Virus record (IMG/VR): IMGVR_UViG_3300037117_000081
Span: 1-25,920 of that record
DNA length: 25,920 bases
Source of the DNA: a virus
Strand: one strand, 5' to 3'
Shown: piece after piece, positions 1 to 7,057 of the stretch
Layout: every line of letters starts with the position of its first letter
How positions within the stretch are numbered: position 1 is the first letter of the stretch
Notes under the pieces: model-generated
What the model was told of the DNA's origin: nothing
The model's input: the letters and a program-made list of their open reading frames with translations, nothing else
Databases searched by the model: none
Program-made: the position numbers and the translations under genes

Positions 1-285
1 GCAAGGCTCGACGTGGGCGACGCCGAGGCCAAGATGCTCACCGTGCGGATCAACCGGGCCAAGGGGACGCACGTGGCAGTGCGTATGGCCGAGCTCGTCA
101 AGCAACTGGTCGATGACCACGGCCTGCCGCCCGAGGAAATAGCCGCCGGCATAGGCGCCGGCCTCGACGAGGTGGACTTGCTCTACCAGGACTCAATTTT
201 CAAGTCGCGCAACCTGGCGGACGCGCCGTATTCCAAAGCATGGTATCCCGCAGAAAGCGGGCGGAAGAATGCACCAGCCGGCTAA
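1..285 (+). CDS. ParB-like nuclease-domain protein, 3' part only
   Basis: The frame is open from base 1, so the gene begins outside the window; the GTG at 13 is only an internal codon. The visible 94 residues start with a segment (DAEAKMLTVRINRAKG) that matches the part of phage and plasmid ParB/Srx-fold proteins in which a conserved Asn-Arg pair follows the DNA/nucleotide-binding core. A helical region with a GLPPEEIAAGIG stretch follows, resembling the HTH-like segment of these proteins. The C-terminus (YSKAWYPAE) looks like the end of phage ParB-domain proteins. It converges with the leftward HNH-like gene, overlapping it by 4 nt. Such proteins in phages are usually DNA-binding or nuclease accessory factors of the early or packaging region; the specific role here is not visible. 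Confidence 0.6.
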   Translation, partial: ARLDVGDAEAKMLTVRINRAKGTHVAVRMAELVKQLVDDHGLPPEEIAAGIGAGLDEVDLLYQDSIFKSRNLADAPYSKAWYPAESGRKNAPAG

Positions 286-734
286 AACTCGATGGTGCTC
301 TGCCCGGTGCGTTGCGCCGCGGCCTTGCGTCCCTCGTCAAGCATTGCCTGAAATCCCGGCAACGGCCGGCCGAGGCTTTGGTACGGCTCGAACGTGCCGT
401 GTAGCTGCTGGCTGGCGAACAGGGGAAAGTTCCGCGTGTGGATCGGCGCGAACCGCTTGCCGGCCGTCAGCGCTTTGCAGTATTCGGCAAAGGCGGCGGG
501 GTATCGGAAACGGCAGTGAAGGATCATGTGACAGCGGTAACAGAGGCCCCACCGCCCAATGTGATCCCCGTAGGGTTTCGAGTAGTCCTCGGTGTGGGCC
601 TCAAGCCAGCCATCAGTCTGCTCGCAGGCTTCGCACTTCGTGGGCCGGCTCCGCACACTGCTGGCGTACTGCGCGTTCTCCCATCGCTGTGAGGCCGCTC
701 GTTCGTTGCTCGTGAACCCGTTGTAGCTATTCAT
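282..734 (-). CDS. HNH-like zinc-binding protein
   Basis: A 150-aa protein. Residues 34-73 hold a CxxC (C34, C37), a His in AHTEDY (H47), a second CxxCH (C65, C68, H69) and a further His (H73). This spacing is that of small HNH-endonuclease-like (beta-beta-alpha-metal) phage proteins, with the four Cys likely binding structural zinc and the His residues at the would-be active site. The rest is unrecognised. The ATG at 734 has GGAG five nt upstream. It is the last gene of the leftward cluster, and its start overlaps the stop of the 727-921 gene by 8 nt, so translation is probably coupled. Catalytic activity is inference: some of these proteins have lost nuclease function and only keep the zinc fold. 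Confidence 0.55.
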   Translation of the reverse strand: MNSYNGFTSNERAASQRWENAQYASSVRSRPTKCEACEQTDGWLEAHTEDYSKPYGDHIGRWGLCYRCHMILHCRFRYPAAFAEYCKALTAGKRFAPIHTRNFPLFASQQLHGTFEPYQSLGRPLPGFQAMLDEGRKAAAQRTGQSTIEF

Positions 735-921
735 CGTCGCTCCATCCGTTGTTGCTCTCGATCAAGTATTGTTGGCCCGGCAAGTCATGCAATCCCAAAA
801 ACAAATCGCCCTGCCGCGTGTTCTCGGCATTGTCGTAGCGCTTGGGTTTGCGCTTGGGTGCGTCGTTCCGCAGGTGGTACACGGTGCCGTCGCCAAGCTG
901 GATGAATTCGGACTGTGCCAT
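727..921 (-). CDS. hypothetical early phage protein, 64 aa
   Basis: A small, highly polar protein with no recognised family. The N-terminus (MAQSEFIQLGDGTVYHL) reads like a short beta-hairpin, followed by a basic stretch (KRKPKRYD) and an acidic C-terminus (WSDDE). The ATG at 921 is preceded by a GAGGTGA Shine-Dalgarno-type stretch that contains the stop of the upstream gene, so the two are probably translationally coupled. Being packed between SD-preceded genes on the same strand is the main reason to believe it. No function can be assigned. Confidence 0.5.
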   Translation of the reverse strand: MAQSEFIQLGDGTVYHLRNDAPKRKPKRYDNAENTRQGDLFLGLHDLPGQQYLIESNNGWSDDE

Positions 922-924
922 CGC

Positions 925-1140
925 TCACCTCACCGTCAGGGTAAATCCGGGGTATCGAAGAACGGTCTCGGAATCATTACGGTCGACCTGGCCAGCAAGC
1001 CCATACAATTCGCGGATGTCATGCTCGACCTCGCTCCGCGTGCCCTCGCAACTCTCGGACCAGCACACGGGGCCGTCCAGGTGTCCGGCATAAATTGCAA
1101 GGGCGTTGCGTTCGGAGTAGTGGGTAATCGTGGTGGCCAT
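925..1140 (-). CDS. hypothetical early phage protein, 71 aa
   Basis: A short protein of the leftward cluster with no recognised family. The ATG at 1140 is chosen over a TTG one codon earlier. The protein has several charged and aromatic residues and a single CxxxxC (VCWSESC), no membrane segment and no signal peptide. Its SD is weak. It lies 3 nt from the next gene and about 12 nt from the previous one, which fits a compact operon. No function can be assigned. Confidence 0.45.
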   Translation of the reverse strand: MATTITHYSERNALAIYAGHLDGPVCWSESCEGTRSEVEHDIRELYGLAGQVDRNDSETVLRYPGFTLTVR

Positions 1141-1152
1141 CAATCGGTCGCG

Positions 1153-1515
1153 TTAGTCTCGGAGGAAATGGGTCATCAGCCACACCAGTTCGCGGGCCGC
1201 ATCGCCTGTGAGGCAGTCAAAGCCATTGTTGGCAACGCAATTGTAGGGCAACCCGCCGAGCGTTCTGGTCGCGGCGTCTCGCATCGTATAGTTGCCCGGT
1301 GCAATTGCCTCTCGCAATATCTCCTCGGCCGTGGCCGGCTCGGTCGGCTCGTTGTAGGTGCGGATGAAGGCATTCGCGTTGCAAGCCGAGACCCGCGCCA
1401 GCACTTCGGACCATCGTCGCACGTCCGCCTTACCGTCGGTGCTCGCCAGCGATCCGCCCACCGCAGCAGCGGCCAAGTTCCCCAGTTCCCTCGCTTCGTA
1501 AAAAATCACGCTCAT
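1153..1515 (-). CDS. hypothetical early phage protein, 120 aa
   Basis: Unrecognised, mostly helical and Ala-rich, with no transmembrane segment. An upstream TTG would add five residues, but the ATG at 1515 (MSVIFYEARELG) has a strong AAGGAG six nt upstream and is the better start. It contains four scattered Cys without a clear zinc motif. It follows the 1540-1905 gene by 24 nt, so it is presumably co-transcribed from the promoter at 1944-1975. No function can be assigned. Confidence 0.55.
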   Translation of the reverse strand: MSVIFYEARELGNLAAAAVGGSLASTDGKADVRRWSEVLARVSACNANAFIRTYNEPTEPATAEEILREAIAPGNYTMRDAATRTLGGLPYNCVANNGFDCLTGDAARELVWLMTHFLRD

Positions 1516-1539
1516 GTCAGTCTCCTTCAAAAAAAGTGG

Positions 1540-1905
1540 TTACTCGGCAGCAGCCATGATTTCCTCAACGCTAATCGTCAGCACGGGCGCCGGCGTCCAT
1601 TCCAGATCGCCGTAGCAAACCGGCTGGCTCAAGCTCGTGGTGGCGCACCAGTGGCCGCCCGGCTCATACACTCGCACCAGCCCAGCGGTCGGCCCCGTCT
1701 CGCGGATCGCATCGCAGGCTTGCCACAGGGCCTCGGTAAAAGCGCGTCCAATCTTCGGGTCTCCGTCGCCCAACAGTGTGGATTGCGCTACGCTCCTGTT
1801 GCGCTTGTCCAAGGTCGGCTCAACAGCGGCCAGCCAACCGGCGCCACAAGTCTGGCTGTTTCCGTACATGCAAATTTCGCCCACTATTCTGGTTTTCGCA
1901 CTCAT
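1540..1905 (-). CDS. hypothetical early phage protein, 121 aa
   Basis: The frame is open back to an ATG at 1953, but that codon lies inside the -10 element of the promoter/operator at 1944-1975 and has no SD. The ATG at 1905 (MSAKTRIVGE) has GGGGA six to seven nt upstream and sits about 33 nt after the predicted transcription start, so it is preferred. The protein is unrecognised: it has a Cys near residue 20, an alpha/beta middle (FTEALWQACDAIRETGPT) and a C-terminal acidic helix. As the first gene after a dedicated operator-controlled promoter it may be among the most abundant early products. No function can be assigned. Confidence 0.55.
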   Translation of the reverse strand: MSAKTRIVGEICMYGNSQTCGAGWLAAVEPTLDKRNRSVAQSTLLGDGDPKIGRAFTEALWQACDAIRETGPTAGLVRVYEPGGHWCATTSLSQPVCYGDLEWTPAPVLTISVEEIMAAAE

Positions 1906-1943
1906 GGTCGTTCCCCGGTTAGCGGTGTTGTTTCCCATGTCTT

Positions 1944-1975
1944 GATTATGCATAAAAGCATAACTCTTGCAATGG
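1944..1975 (-). promoter_or_regulatory. leftward promoter with operator, copy 1
   Basis: Read on the minus strand: ATTGCA (1973-1968), a 17-nt spacer, and CATAAT (1950-1945). The 32-nt element matches the element at 3071-3102 at 26 of 32 positions, including a shared AGCATAACT core (1957-1965). The inverted repeat seen in the second copy is degraded here, leaving TGCA arms only. It lies about 40 nt upstream of the SD-preceded start at 1905, the right place to drive the 1905-to-282 gene string. Promoter strength and the binding protein are inferred. Confidence 0.6.
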
Positions 1976-2013
1976 GTAAAACGGTCGCATGGACAAAACT
2001 CGTGAAGTTTTTT

Positions 2014-2595
2014 TCATGCGTACCACGATCGGTAGTGCGATTCCCAAGGATGCACAACGCTCGCTACGCCGAACTCCATCGAAAGTCCGCAGTCGGTGAT
2101 TCGCTTTTTGATCGGCGGGCCAATGTACTCACCGGGCGCGGGGCACGTGCTGTCGGCCATGCCGTGCGGGCTGTCGCTGCCTGGCACCGTGCGCTGGGCT
2201 ATTTCGCGGATCACTACCATGAGCCCATTGCGTTCGATGACTTCAAAGTATTCGCTGTTCGTCTGCTCGTATCCCCACGAGTAATGCAGGATCGTGCCGA
2301 CCACAATTTCGCGGGCCTTCTCTTGGGTCCGGGTCGCTCGCTCGATCTTGCGGCTCGCGGCGCGTTCAATCCGGCTGTCCTCGTCGCGCTTGGACTGCTC
2401 GATAAAGGCGTCAGCGCTCTCGTCATTCACGTAGAGGTAGTACGCCAGCGGCTTGAGGGCCTTACCGCGCCAGAGCTTCACGGTGAATCGCTGGCCGCCG
2501 CTGGGCGTCTCGTAGGATTCCTTGAGCCAGGCCAGCGTCTTGTATCGCTGAGCCTCAGCCGGCGGGCCGCTGTGCAATTGGGTTCGGTATCGCAT
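2014..2595 (-). CDS. conserved phage-type hypothetical protein (SWGYEQTN motif)
   Basis: A 193-aa protein. Residues 1-60 look like a small domain predicting a plant-lectin-like or ligand-binding beta fold of no known family. A charged helix (KRDEDSRIERAASRKIERATRTQEKAREI) follows, then the stretch VVGTILHYSWGYEQTNSEYF, a motif I associate with uncharacterised proteins of phages and plasmids. The C-terminal third has no recognised motif. The ATG at 2595 has AGGGGA eight nt upstream. It starts 12 nt after the 2608-3039 gene, so the two form a pair under the promoter at 3071-3102. The role is unknown; an early host-takeover or replication-support protein is only a guess from position. Confidence 0.6.
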   Translation of the reverse strand: MRYRTQLHSGPPAEAQRYKTLAWLKESYETPSGGQRFTVKLWRGKALKPLAYYLYVNDESADAFIEQSKRDEDSRIERAASRKIERATRTQEKAREIVVGTILHYSWGYEQTNSEYFEVIERNGLMVVIREIAQRTVPGSDSPHGMADSTCPAPGEYIGPPIKKRITDCGLSMEFGVASVVHPWESHYRSWYA

Positions 2596-2607
2596 GTCGT
2601 TCGTCCC

Positions 2608-3039
2608 CTAAAATTCGGTGGTGTAGTCATACTCGGCAACGTGCCCAGTACGGATGTCGTCAAGCAGACGGTCGATCGCTTCGCGGTAGGTGTCCTCGGC
2701 TGGCGGCAGCCGGTCGAACGGCTCACGCAACAGGTCAAACAAGCGCTGGCACTTGTCGTCGTCATCCAACTCGGGAAACCAGCTAGCCAACTCTTGGGCC
2801 ATGCTGTCGAAGCCCGGAATGTTCGTCATGTCGCCGCAGTTAAACGCACGGCGATTCCGGTTCTTAAACTCCCGCACGTTCATTCCGCCGTACATGGAAG
2901 CCGCCGCGTCTCGAATGTTCCATTTCCACTCGCGTTGCAGCCGCTCTTGCTCCCGCAGTTCGCCATAATGTGCGGCGATTTGCTCAGCAGTCAGGCCCAT
3001 CGCGGTCACTTCGTCTTGGCGGTAGTCGTTAGTAATCAC
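2608..3039 (-). CDS. hypothetical early phage protein, first gene of the leftward operon
   Basis: A 143-aa protein without a recognised family. The start is taken as GTG at 3039 because GGAG lies seven nt upstream; the first in-frame ATG (3000) has no SD. The middle (FDSMAQELASWFPELDDDDKCQRLFDLLREPFDRLPP) is acidic and helical; there is no membrane segment. Its 5' end abuts the divergent control region shared with the rightward XRE gene. The predicted leftward transcript starts around 3065, giving a leader of roughly 26 nt. Being first after the operator suggests immediate-early expression when repression is lifted; the function is unknown. Confidence 0.6.
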   Translation of the reverse strand: MITNDYRQDEVTAMGLTAEQIAAHYGELREQERLQREWKWNIRDAAASMYGGMNVREFKNRNRRAFNCGDMTNIPGFDSMAQELASWFPELDDDDKCQRLFDLLREPFDRLPPAEDTYREAIDRLLDDIRTGHVAEYDYTTEF

Positions 3040-3068
3040 TTGTCCGCTCCGTTTGCGTTATGTATAAT
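3040..3068 (+). promoter_or_regulatory. rightward promoter of the XRE regulator gene
   Basis: TTGTCC (3040-3045), a 17-nt spacer and a perfect TATAAT (3063-3068). The predicted start (about 3075) falls at the edge of the inverted repeat 3076-3098, so a protein bound there would block it. It lies between the divergent starts at 3039 (minus) and 3129 (plus). The -35 matches consensus at only four positions. Confidence 0.5.
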
Positions 3069-3070
3069 TG

Positions 3071-3102
3071 CATTATGCACAAGAGCATAACTTGTGCAAT
3101 AG
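3071..3102 (-). promoter_or_regulatory. leftward promoter with palindromic operator, copy 2
   Basis: On the minus strand ATTGCA (3100-3095), a 17-nt spacer and CATAAT (3077-3072). The spacer is occupied by an inverted repeat with perfect 8-bp arms (TGCACAAG at 3076-3083, CTTGTGCA at 3091-3098) around a 7-nt centre. A repressor here would cover the leftward -35/-10 spacer and the start point of the rightward promoter, a classic divergent switch. The adjacent XRE protein is the obvious candidate ligand (inference). Confidence 0.6.
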
Positions 3103-3128
3103 TCCAATTCGTCCACGGAGCAAAAATA

Positions 3129-3356
3129 ATGAAAAAGAATCCTGAAAACATCGAGGATCAACTACGGGCGGCAATCGAGGGCTCGGGCTTGACGGTCAAT
3201 GCGATCGCCAATGCGGCTGGCGTTCAGCAATCGACGTTGTTTCGTTTCGTCACGGGCGCGACATCCATCCAGATGCGCAGCGCGGCGAAAGTGGCCGCCC
3301 TGTTCGGGATGAGCCTCACGAAGCCGCGAAAGGTGACGCGCGCTGCCAAGAGCTGA
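3129..3356 (+). CDS. small XRE/Cro-type HTH regulator
   Basis: A 75-aa protein. Residues 10-62 read as a five-helix lambda-repressor-like domain; the HTH covers about 22-41 (LTVNAIANAAGVQQSTLFRF) with the usual Ala in helix 2, Gly at the turn and Ser-Thr-Leu opening the recognition helix. The C-terminus is a short basic tail. The frame extends upstream to 3060, but the ATG at 3129 has GGAG eight nt away and lies downstream of the promoter and operator, so it is preferred. There is no dimerisation or peptidase domain, so it is Cro-like in size. It probably controls the two divergent promoters beside it, and perhaps the related elements further right. A small-terminase role is less likely given the regulatory setting. 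Confidence 0.75.
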   Translation: MKKNPENIEDQLRAAIEGSGLTVNAIANAAGVQQSTLFRFVTGATSIQMRSAAKVAALFGMSLTKPRKVTRAAKS

Positions 3357-3375
3357 TTGGACCCCGTAGGCCGCT

Positions 3376-5517
3376 ATGGCCAAGATCGACGAAGCCAGGG
3401 CAAAAGCCGATGTTCTACGCAAGCAACTGGCACAACTTGATAGGCTCACCGGACAAACTGACCTCCGCGAGCGAGAAGCAGCCCGCAAGCGGACCGAGCG
3501 CGCGGCCGTCAAGACGGTCACTATTCATGAGTGTGAGGACAGAGCCAGACGACTCAGGCTGGAGGCCGATGATGAAGCCTGGCTTATGTGGTATTTCGCG
3601 CCCGAGAGTGGCAGCGAGGCGCCGTTCACCTACGAGTTCGCGGGCCAGCAGCGAACGATGATCAAGGCAATCGGCGATGCGATTACGTTCGGAGACGACA
3701 AGGCGTTGGCCGCGTCTCGCGGTGAAGGGAAAACGATGATCTTCGAGAGGTTGACGCTCAAGTACACGCTGGCGGGCGTGATCAAGTTTTCCGTGCTGTT
3801 CGCCGCGACGGGGTCCGCCGCCCAAGACTCGCTCGAATCCATCAAAGCCGAGCTTGAATGCAACGTCCGGCTGCTGGCCGACTACCCGGAGGTGTGTGAG
3901 CCCGTTCGAGCGCTAGAGAACACGCCGAATCGTGCGCATTATCAGCTAGTAAGCGGCAGGCGGTTCGACACTGGCGAAGAGTTCGAGCGAGTATCGTCGG
4001 GGTTCTCGTGGTGTGGGCACGAAATCTACATGCCCAAAGTCCCCGGCGCGCCTGCGGCCGGCGCCATCATTGCCACTCGCGGGCTGGACTCTGCCATCCG
4101 TGGCATCAAGAAGAAGGGCCGGCGCGTCGACCTGGCCGGCATCGACGACCCGGACACCGAAGAATCCGTCCGCAGCCCTGAACAGGCCCAAAAACTTGAG
4201 GATCGGATCGAGCGGGCCATCGCCGGACTTGGCGGTCAGCAGCGCCGCGTCGCTCGCGTGATGCTCACCACGATCCAGAATCGCACGTGTGTATCCCACA
4301 AGTTCACCGACCCGCTGCAAAAGCCGTCATGGAACGGCCTGCGGATGCGATTCCTGATTACACCGCCAGAGCGCACGGACCTTTGGGAAGAGTACGTTCG
4401 TTTGCGTCAAATCGACTGGCGCGCCGGCACGACGGCAGCCCATGACTTCTACGTCGCAAACCGTGAAGAGATGGAACGCGGCGCCGAGGTGGCCAACCCG
4501 AACCGCTTCACGGCGCGGCAGATTTCGGCCCTGCAATTCTACTATGACGAAGTCGCCAGGCTGGGGCCCGAGGCGGTGGCGACGGAGCTTGATAGCGATC
4601 CGCCGGAAGAAGAAGGGCCGCAAACGTCGGGGATCACGGCGGCGCTGGTGGAAAGCCGAACGAACGGCCTTGAGCAGCGGACCGTGTCCGTGGATGAGCA
4701 TGTACTGGTCGCAGCGATCGACCTTGGAAAATACGCATGTCATTGGGTCGTGCAATCCTGGCTTCCGCGCGCCGTCGGTCTCACGGTCGACTACGGAGTG
4801 CAGGAAGTCGTCGGGACCGGCCACGGTGACGATCGTGTCGCCGTCAATCGAGCGATCTACAACGCGCTCATGGCGTGGCGCGACGACCTGTTGCGAATTC
4901 CCTATGCCGACATCGACGGCCAAGAGCACCGCATTCAATTGGCCATGATCGATTCTGGAGATTTCAGCGAAGCGGTTTACCAGTTTGTCCGCGACGTGGG
5001 CGGACTCCCCTTCGTTGCAGCCAAGGGCACCGGCGATGACAAGTTCCGAATGGGTGAGGAGTCCGAAGATCGCAAGCTGTTCGATCATTGCTACGCGAAG
5101 CATCTGATCAATGATGGCATCTGGCTCTACAACTTGGACACCAATCACTGGAAGCACTGGCTTCACGACCGTTTTTTGACCCCGACGTTCAACGGCGACG
5201 GCACGTTTAGGGACGGTTCTCTCTCGATTTGGTCGCCGGGCGTGCCCGGACAACACCATTCATTCGGTCGCCATCTTGTCGCCGAGCAGTGGCAAGAGGA
5301 GTTTATCGAGGGCAAGGGCTGGGTCCGCGGCTGGAAGAAGCTCAACAAGAACAATCACTGGCTCGACGCTTCATACATGGGCTGCGCGGCGGCCGGCGTG
5401 AAGGGCGTCAAGCTGCTCGCCGACGTGCGACGGCCAGCGCCACGGTCGAGCAGGCCAGCGAATCGGTTTCAGTCACCTGGCGGCGTACCCTACATGATTA
5501 CACAGAGGAGCGCATAG
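3376..5517 (+). CDS. terminase large subunit
   Basis: The DNA-packaging motor, 713 aa: an N-terminal ATPase that threads DNA through the portal and a C-terminal RNase-H-fold nuclease that cuts it. The Walker A is ASRGEGKT (113-120). The Walker B is VDLAGIDDPDTEE (251-263), with the DD pair at 257-258. Nuclease acidic residues are seen in AAIDLG (D449), AMIDSG (D526) and HWLDASYMG (D664). An HHSFGRHLVAEQW stretch precedes the last acid. The first 60 residues are a charged coiled-coil-like helix that could contact a small subunit. It follows the XRE gene by 19 nt and heads the packaging/head module, with the portal some 1.9 kb downstream. Length and order fit the lambda gpA-like group, though the sequence is divergent. 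Confidence 0.9.
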   Translation: MAKIDEARAKADVLRKQLAQLDRLTGQTDLREREAARKRTERAAVKTVTIHECEDRARRLRLEADDEAWLMWYFAPESGSEAPFTYEFAGQQRTMIKAIGDAITFGDDKALAASRGEGKTMIFERLTLKYTLAGVIKFSVLFAATGSAAQDSLESIKAELECNVRLLADYPEVCEPVRALENTPNRAHYQLVSGRRFDTGEEFERVSSGFSWCGHEIYMPKVPGAPAAGAIIATRGLDSAIRGIKKKGRRVDLAGIDDPDTEESVRSPEQAQKLEDRIERAIAGLGGQQRRVARVMLTTIQNRTCVSHKFTDPLQKPSWNGLRMRFLITPPERTDLWEEYVRLRQIDWRAGTTAAHDFYVANREEMERGAEVANPNRFTARQISALQFYYDEVARLGPEAVATELDSDPPEEEGPQTSGITAALVESRTNGLEQRTVSVDEHVLVAAIDLGKYACHWVVQSWLPRAVGLTVDYGVQEVVGTGHGDDRVAVNRAIYNALMAWRDDLLRIPYADIDGQEHRIQLAMIDSGDFSEAVYQFVRDVGGLPFVAAKGTGDDKFRMGEESEDRKLFDHCYAKHLINDGIWLYNLDTNHWKHWLHDRFLTPTFNGDGTFRDGSLSIWSPGVPGQHHSFGRHLVAEQWQEEFIEGKGWVRGWKKLNKNNHWLDASYMGCAAAGVKGVKLLADVRRPAPRSSRPANRFQSPGGVPYMITQRSA

Positions 5518-5519
5518 CG

Positions 5520-5804
5520 ATGGCACACGAACTGACGATCTACAGTGAGCACTGCAAGTCATGCAAGGGCGCCAAGTCGATCGACAACCCCGCATGGGGT
5601 AAGTTCGTCGCCGGCTTGAGCGCTACAGAACTCTCGGCGGGCGTAAAGAGCGACATACCGCAGAAGATTCCCTGCCCGGAATGCAAGGGGCTCGGGGTCA
5701 AGATGAACGATCACTTTTGGGAACTACGCACGTTGTTTAAGGCGGCCGATTTACTAGACCAGAATAAGGAACCGATGAATGAACAGGAAACGACCCGAGT
5801 TTGA
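5520..5804 (+). CDS. small zinc-finger-like phage protein
   Basis: A 94-aa protein. It has two DnaJ-like CxxCxG knuckles (C12/C15 in CKSCKG and C52/C55 in CPECKG) about 40 residues apart, enough for one zinc site. The frame is open further upstream inside the terminase gene, but the ATG at 5520 with GAGGAG nine nt upstream, two nt after the terminase stop, is clearly the start. Its 3' end overlaps the next gene by 26 nt. It may be a terminase-associated or DNA-binding accessory protein; position is the only hint. Confidence 0.65.
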   Translation: MAHELTIYSEHCKSCKGAKSIDNPAWGKFVAGLSATELSAGVKSDIPQKIPCPECKGLGVKMNDHFWELRTLFKAADLLDQNKEPMNEQETTRV

Positions 5805-6150
5805 TCCTGCGACCGAGCTACCGAGCATCGATCAGCCAGGCGGCGTGAAGACCGCGCCCAAGGAAATTGAAGATGCGGCGACTGATCACGATCCGCCAGC
5901 GGAGCCGGCGGTGGCCCCCGCGCGCGTCAAGGTGGAGCAATTTACCATTGAGGTGCCGTTGGCCGCCTTAAACCCGGAGGCATATCTGCGTCGTCAATTG
6001 CACCTATCAACTATGACGAATGAGCAGGCGGTCACTTGGCGCCGGATGTTCAACGGACTGCTAGAGACCAATGCGAAGCTCAAAAGCGGATTGCACGTGC
6101 GAAGTGATGCCGACGCATTTCGTTGGCTGATGGAACAGGCGCGGCCATGA
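5779..6150 (+). CDS. hypothetical packaging-region protein, 123 aa
   Basis: Unrecognised. Residues 1-50 are Pro/Ala/acidic-rich and probably disordered. Residues 52-123 look folded: a short beta segment (VEQFTIEVPLAAL) then helices (AYLRRQLHLSTMTNEQAVTWRRMFNGLLE, DADAFRWLMEQ). AAGGA lies eight nt before the ATG at 5779, and the start overlaps the preceding gene by 26 nt. It ends 18 nt before the convergent glycosylase-like gene. Small proteins of this type occur near the terminase in many phages; it could be a DNA-recognition or head-assembly accessory, but nothing in the sequence proves it. Confidence 0.6.
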   Translation: MNRKRPEFDPATELPSIDQPGGVKTAPKEIEDAATDHDPPAEPAVAPARVKVEQFTIEVPLAALNPEAYLRRQLHLSTMTNEQAVTWRRMFNGLLETNAKLKSGLHVRSDADAFRWLMEQARP

Positions 6151-6168
6151 AAACGACTGGGTAGCGGC

Positions 6169-6885
6169 CTAAGTCGAAAAATGGTTTGTTGAGTTTGGCA
6201 CGCTCGTTGTGGCGTCGAGATGATCTTTCATTTTCGTCCAGTCGCCCGCGCTGCCATTATTCTGCTTCCAACGCGAGCCAGTATGTACCTGATACCAAAC
6301 CCGGGCTGATTCAAAACAAAAATCATTCTCTTTGGCAACCTTCGCTGACCGAACGCGAGGTAGCCCGAGTGCTTCTCGTAGAGCATTGAAAGTTTCAACT
6401 CCGAGTGCAATTACGATTTTCGGTCTGATGATGCTGATTTGCGGCAACGCAAAATCGCGCGCGGCTCTGACCATGTGCTCTCGCTTTATTCGAGAACTTG
6501 CATTGCCACGCTTGATGAAGGGGAATAGATTCGTGGCGTAAACGTCTGAAAGCGAAAGGCCCAGCGATTCTCTTAGCAGTTCTTTGAGTTTGCGGTTTGT
6601 AGGCCAGTTTTCATCATGTCCAAGGTCAGCACGATCCGGCTTGAATGGTCCGCGTAGCTCGTCGTCGCAGCTCCAATCTTGGAGCATCACAAACACCTCA
6701 GAATCGACGTTGCACGCCGACTGCGTATAAGGCGAAACGAAATCGCGCTCGTATTTGCCGCAGTGGTAGTCGCCAATGCAGTAATAGCCGTCTAGCTTCT
6801 CGTTCTGCCGTTTCCGTGCGAGGGCCAGAAGCAATCTCTGTTTTTCCGCCCTTATGTCGGGGGTTCCATCTGGTGCTTCGTGCAT
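6169..6885 (-). CDS. uracil-DNA glycosylase superfamily protein
   Basis: A 238-aa protein. VFVMLQDWS (64-72) sits where this superfamily has its G-x-D/E-P water-activating motif. It is followed by PTNRKLKELLRESLGL (95-110) and VYATNLFPFIK (115-125), the characteristic beta strand ending in Asn. A helix and the strand IIRPKIVIALG (152-162) follow. The C-terminal HTGS (201-204) corresponds to the DNA-intercalating HxS/T motif. Family members excise uracil or related damaged bases. The gene is inverted relative to the late operon, between terminase-associated and head genes, and its DNA looks less GC-rich than its neighbours. This is a moron-like insertion; it may protect phage DNA or counter uracil-based or base-modification defence (inference). 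No clear SD is visible. Confidence 0.65.
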   Translation of the reverse strand: MHEAPDGTPDIRAEKQRLLLALARKRQNEKLDGYYCIGDYHCGKYERDFVSPYTQSACNVDSEVFVMLQDWSCDDELRGPFKPDRADLGHDENWPTNRKLKELLRESLGLSLSDVYATNLFPFIKRGNASSRIKREHMVRAARDFALPQISIIRPKIVIALGVETFNALREALGLPRVRSAKVAKENDFCFESARVWYQVHTGSRWKQNNGSAGDWTKMKDHLDATTSVPNSTNHFST

Positions 6886-7057
6886 GTCACGATCTTAACC
6901 TTGCTCACCAGTGACTTCCAGAAGGTGCGTCCTTTGAGGCGTGTCTGGAACAGCGCCGCGCTACGGGGGTGAGTTGACGCCGCACCTATTTTGTCCATTT
7001 CACGGCATTCGATCGTTTCACAAAAGGCCCTGCATGATCTCGCGTTAATCTGAGGTC

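Noticed and set aside
1976-2013. AT-rich hairpin after the 2014-2595 gene as a leftward terminator
   Set aside because: The stem is only about six A-T-rich pairs and lacks a proper T-run on the minus strand.
769-3090. A 773-codon rightward open frame
   Set aside because: It runs antisense across six leftward genes, most of which have ribosome sites and separate starts. The frame is kept open by GC-rich codon positions, and its translation has no domain-like segments.
4327-5259. 310-codon minus-strand frame inside the terminase gene
   Set aside because: Antisense to the nuclease half of a clearly recognised terminase. No SD and no recognisable protein features.
6886-7057. Possible late promoter before the gpW-position gene (TTGACG at 6974-6979)
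   Set aside because: No acceptable -10 at 16-18 nt, so I did not list it; transcription may come from upstream.
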